Source: JADKCL01 sp031424495 (GTDB lineage Bacteria; Bacteroidota; Bacteroidia; J057; JADKCL01). From it: DNA of 17,454 nt. How positions within the stretch are numbered: position 1 is the first letter of the stretch; each line of letters begins with the position of its first letter. The notes below the pieces were generated by a model. That model had not been told where the DNA came from, did not search any database, and was given only the letters and a program-made list of their open reading frames with translations. Shown here in pieces: positions 15,300-17,454 of this stretch. The stretch covers positions 1-17,454 of the forward strand of contig JANPHP010000311.1 in the NCBI GenBank assembly GCA_031424495.1, read 5' to 3'. The position numbers and the translations under genes were made by a program.

Positions 15300-15335
15300 C
15301 GCTCAAAACCCAATACCAAAAATGAATCCTTGGAT

Positions 15336-16115
15336 CTATGAGATTTCAAGCACCTTGCGTTTTTCTACGATATGCTTGATCGTAGCATAAACCAACAAGG
15401 CAACCAACATTCCAAAAAGTATGAGAGAGGAGCCTTGCGTCCCAAACCCAAGTCCGCCCTTCTCGGTCGTCTTTGTAAGCAAATCGCCGAACGTCGCCCC
15501 AAATGGTCGTGTAAGGACAAAAGCGATCCAAAAGAGGACGATGGAGGAGGCTTTGGTGAAATAATGCAGTATCACAACGATAGCCAAAAGTGAACTTATC
15601 AAAATTGCACCCCCTGCAAAGCCCAGCCCCGAATCGTCGGCCAAGAAATCGCCCAAGGCCGTTCCCAAGGTATTGGAAACAAGAATGGCCGCCCAGTAAA
15701 AAATTTCGCCGCTTTTTGTCTTGATCTCGGTCACAGAAAGCGATTTTTCCCGCCAGTACCACAGTCCCAGAATGCACAGCAATGTCGTCACAAGGATGGC
15801 AGAACCCAAGGCATAACCCAAACCTAAAGTCCGATCCATGTAGTCAGAGATCGTAGTTCCCGCCGTGCTCGTGGCAACGATCACGGCCCAATACAAGACC
15901 GGGATATAGCGTTTCACTGAAAGCTGCCCAATCAGTGCAATTAGAAATACCGCAATCAAAATGAGCGAACTGACTGCATAACCTACGTCGAGGGTCATCG
16001 ACAGCAAATCACCAGCCGTCTCGCCCAGGGTGGTGGCTACGATCTTCATCATCCAAAACAGTAAGGCGACTTGCGGGATTTTGTTCCAATTGTTCTCTGT
16101 TTCCATTGAATTCAT
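15336..16115 (-). CDS. COG4705-like integral membrane protein
   Basis: A 259-residue polytopic membrane protein with about eight helices. It matches the uncharacterised COG4705 family: KIPQVALLFWMMKIVATTLGET opening, KRYIPVLYWAVIV, EIFYWAAILVSNTLGTALGDF and FVLTRPFGATFGDLLTK near the end. Four internal repeats each carry a small-residue stretch followed by Asp: Asp36 (GETAGD), Asp91 (GTTISD), Asp156 (GTALGD) and Asp211 (GATFGD). The first and second pairs are both spaced by 55 residues, so the protein looks like a twofold duplication of a two-repeat unit. Membrane-embedded acids suggest cation handling, which is inference. A terminator separates it from the PepSY-like gene upstream. ATG at 16106 is an alternative start. 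Confidence 0.82.
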   Translation of the reverse strand: MNSMETENNWNKIPQVALLFWMMKIVATTLGETAGDLLSMTLDVGYAVSSLILIAVFLIALIGQLSVKRYIPVLYWAVIVATSTAGTTISDYMDRTLGLGYALGSAILVTTLLCILGLWYWREKSLSVTEIKTKSGEIFYWAAILVSNTLGTALGDFLADDSGLGFAGGAILISSLLAIVVILHYFTKASSIVLFWIAFVLTRPFGATFGDLLTKTTEKGGLGFGTQGSSLILFGMLVALLVYATIKHIVEKRKVLEIS

Positions 16116-16173
16116 GATTTTTAAATGGCTAAGCGATAATCAAACCCAACCTGTCATTAGGACCCAAATCGGG

Positions 16174-16217
16174 AAAAACCGGATCGGGCCGCTGCATTCA
16201 TTGCATCGACCCGATCC
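16174..16217 (-). terminator. Intrinsic terminator after the PepSY-like gene
   Basis: Read on the minus strand, GGATCGGG (16217-16210) pairs with CCCGATCC (16188-16181) across a 21-nt loop, and TTTTT follows at 16178-16174. It starts about 21 nt after the PepSY-like stop and lies before the COG4705 start, so those two genes are probably separate transcripts, or linked only by read-through. Confidence 0.7.
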
Positions 16218-16238
16218 CAGCTTTGAAGCGACGATGGA

Positions 16239-16748
16239 CTACTTGTCCTCAGCCGAGCCCTCGGCACCTTTCTTGTCCTCGCCTGAGCCACTCCCGCCTT
16301 CTCCACCTGAGCCATTTGCCTTCTCATGCACAGTCTTCAGTACCTTCCCGCTTGCATCGGTGAGGATTTCCATCATTTTGCCCTTGTCCTTGACCATGAC
16401 CTCATATTGCATGGCAGCCGTACCTTTTTGAACCGTCTCAGCTGCAACAAATGTCGCGGTGGGGTACTTAGCCTTCAATGACTCGGCGATCTTTGCGGGG
16501 ATTTCACTGGCGGGGATACGGCGCTCGGTGGTCATCCATTTTCCTTGCAGGTCATATTCGACGCTTGTACCATTCCCATTTTCCTTGAAGTGCGCCTCAA
16601 ACAACTTGCCCTCCTTTTCCCACTTGGCATCGGTTGCATTCGGAAAGCGCGTGGCAAAGTCTGCCTTGGCACTTGCTGGAACAGCCTGACCGTAGCCGAG
16701 GCCGAAGGCCATCAAGGTCAGGAACATAAAAACGATTCGATTTTTCAT
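16239..16748 (-). CDS. PepSY-like domain secreted protein with acidic Gly/Ser tail
   Basis: A 169-residue exported protein. The start at 16748 places the signal peptide MKNRIVFMFLTLMAFGLGYGQA at the N-terminus; the upstream start at 16790 does not. Two tandem PepSY-like units follow: residues about 24-85 (AKADFATRFPNATDAKWEKEGKLFEAHFKENGN, YDLQGKWMTTERRIP) and about 86-140 (KIAESLKAKYPTATF, YEVMVKDKGKMMEILTDASGKVL). Residues 142-169 are an unusual low-complexity tail of Gly, Ser, Glu, Asp and Lys. Such PepSY-like proteins are periplasmic, often near two-component genes in Bacteroidota, with no established activity. Its promoter shares an operator with the response-regulator gene at 11563, so it is a probable target. 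It diverges from a methyltransferase gene. Confidence 0.85.
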   Translation of the reverse strand: MKNRIVFMFLTLMAFGLGYGQAVPASAKADFATRFPNATDAKWEKEGKLFEAHFKENGNGTSVEYDLQGKWMTTERRIPASEIPAKIAESLKAKYPTATFVAAETVQKGTAAMQYEVMVKDKGKMMEILTDASGKVLKTVHEKANGSGGEGGSGSGEDKKGAEGSAEDK

Positions 16749-16774
16749 AGAGACATATTTGATTAAACTATGGG

Positions 16775-16806
16775 CAAACGTACCGTGCAAAGTTGTAGGA
16801 AACTTG
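16775..16806 (-). promoter_or_regulatory. Promoter and putative operator of the PepSY-like gene
   Basis: On the minus strand TTTCCTACAA (16802-16793), 10 nt, then TACGTTTG (16782-16775) give a perfect TAnnTTTG -7 box, 26 nt before the start codon. Two half-sites, CAAGTTTCC (16806-16798) and CAACTTTGC (16795-16787), agree at 7 of 9 positions and lie 11 bp apart. The 10-nt block and its distance to the -7 box are identical to those at 11569-11596. Confidence 0.6.
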
Positions 16807-16915
16807 AAGTGGGCGGCAGGGGTTTGGGACTCCCAGACGCCTGGTATAGGGAGTCATGCACGGCTTGCAACAAAAGTCACTCGGCTTATGCCGCAATTTC
16901 CCCACTTTTGCACTC

Positions 16916-17454
16916 ATGGAAGATCGACAGCAACATTGGGAGGCCGTGTACTCCAAGAAACAGCCCCACGAGGTGAGCTGGACGCAGGAGCGCCCCGAGA
17001 CATCGTTGCGGTTTATCGACGAGACGGGTTTGCCCCTCACGGCAAGCATCATCGACATTGGCGGGGGCGACAGCAGCCTTGTGGACTGCCTTCTTGACTT
17101 GGGATTTACCGATCTCACCGTGCTGGACATTTCAGATGCGGCGATCAGCAGGGCCAAGGCCCGGTTGGGGGAGCGAGCGAGCCTCGTACAATGGATCGTG
17201 ACGGACATCGAGGATTTTGTGCCTTCACGTCGATACGACCTTTGGCACGACCGCGCCACCTTCCATTTCCTCACGACCCCACAGCAGGTTGCCGACTACG
17301 TTGCCAAGGCTGCAAGTGCGGTGAACGGCTACATGACTATCGGGACGTTCAGCGAGAACGGGCCTGAGCGGTGCAGCGGCTTGCCCGTGAGGCAATATTC
17401 CGAGGACGAACTTTCGGAGGTGCTTTCAGCCGGGTTCAAGAAGATTCGATGCGC
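16916..17454 (+). CDS. Class I SAM-dependent methyltransferase (3' end outside the window)
   Basis: From ATG 16916 the frame stays open for 179 codons to the window edge, so the gene is cut. The N-terminus reads MEDRQQHWEAVYSKKQPHEVSWTQERPETSL, as in small Rossmann-fold methyltransferases. Motif I is SIIDIGGGDSSLVD (about residues 46-59), motif II LTVLDISDAAISRA supplies the acidic residue for the SAM ribose, and WHDRATFHFLTTPQQ is the motif IV-V region. GTFSENGPERCSGLPVRQYSEDEL is typical of one branch of this family, which is normally just over 200 residues, so only some 20-30 residues are missing. The methyl acceptor is unknown. It diverges from the PepSY-like gene across 167 nt that include the shared operator. 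Confidence 0.88.
   Translation, partial: MEDRQQHWEAVYSKKQPHEVSWTQERPETSLRFIDETGLPLTASIIDIGGGDSSLVDCLLDLGFTDLTVLDISDAAISRAKARLGERASLVQWIVTDIEDFVPSRRYDLWHDRATFHFLTTPQQVADYVAKAASAVNGYMTIGTFSENGPERCSGLPVRQYSEDELSEVLSAGFKKIRC

Noticed and set aside
16768..17274. 168-residue minus-strand reading opposite the methyltransferase
   Set aside because: It is antisense to a frame with clear SAM-binding motifs and would cover the PepSY-like promoter.

Overview
The window looks like chromosomal DNA of a Bacteroidota bacterium. The evidence is a C-terminal type IX secretion (T9SS) sorting domain, DUF1573 proteins, a TonB-dependent receptor with an N-terminal carboxypeptidase-like domain paired with a DUF4249 lipoprotein, PepSY-like proteins, TAnnTTTG-type -7 boxes and weak ribosome-binding sites. 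Moderate GC and many short palindromic intergenic repeats would suit a Saprospiria/Chitinophagia-like lineage, but that placement is a guess. I saw no rRNA, tRNA, CRISPR array, phage genes or intact insertion sequence.

Layout. 1-306: palindromic non-coding DNA. 307-1161: secreted T9SS-cargo protein with a strong terminator. 1240-1752 (-): DinB-family protein. 1836-2028: nested palindromic repeat. 2162-3411: lipoprotein plus a small unknown protein. 3412-3946: repeats. 3947-5113 (-): unknown membrane-anchored protein. 5284-7613: four tandem DUF1573 genes. 7614-8392: non-coding, rich in palindromes. 8393-9564 (-): decayed genes, including a broken c-type cytochrome. 9622-11563 (-): OmpR-family response regulator and histidine kinase. 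12043-15239 (+): TonB-dependent receptor and DUF4249 lipoprotein. 15336-16115 (-): COG4705 membrane protein. 16239-16748 (-): PepSY-like secreted protein. 16916 to the window end (+): class I SAM methyltransferase, cut by the edge.

The 9.6-17 kb region looks like one functional neighbourhood. The promoters of the response regulator and of the PepSY-like gene, about 5.2 kb apart, share the same architecture: TTTCCTACAA, exactly 10 nt, then TAnnTTTG. The upstream block resolves into two 9-nt half-sites spaced 11 bp apart, as expected for an OmpR-family regulator. A related 11-nt block lies about 120 bp upstream of the TonB receptor gene. My inference is an autoregulated two-component system that controls the PepSY-like protein and perhaps the TonB/DUF4249 pair and the COG4705 protein. 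The signal is unknown; a cation is one possibility.

The second noteworthy region is the four-gene DUF1573 array. One copy has lost both cysteines of the family's Cys-Gly-Cys motif, and two adjacent copies share an identical 28-nt stretch.
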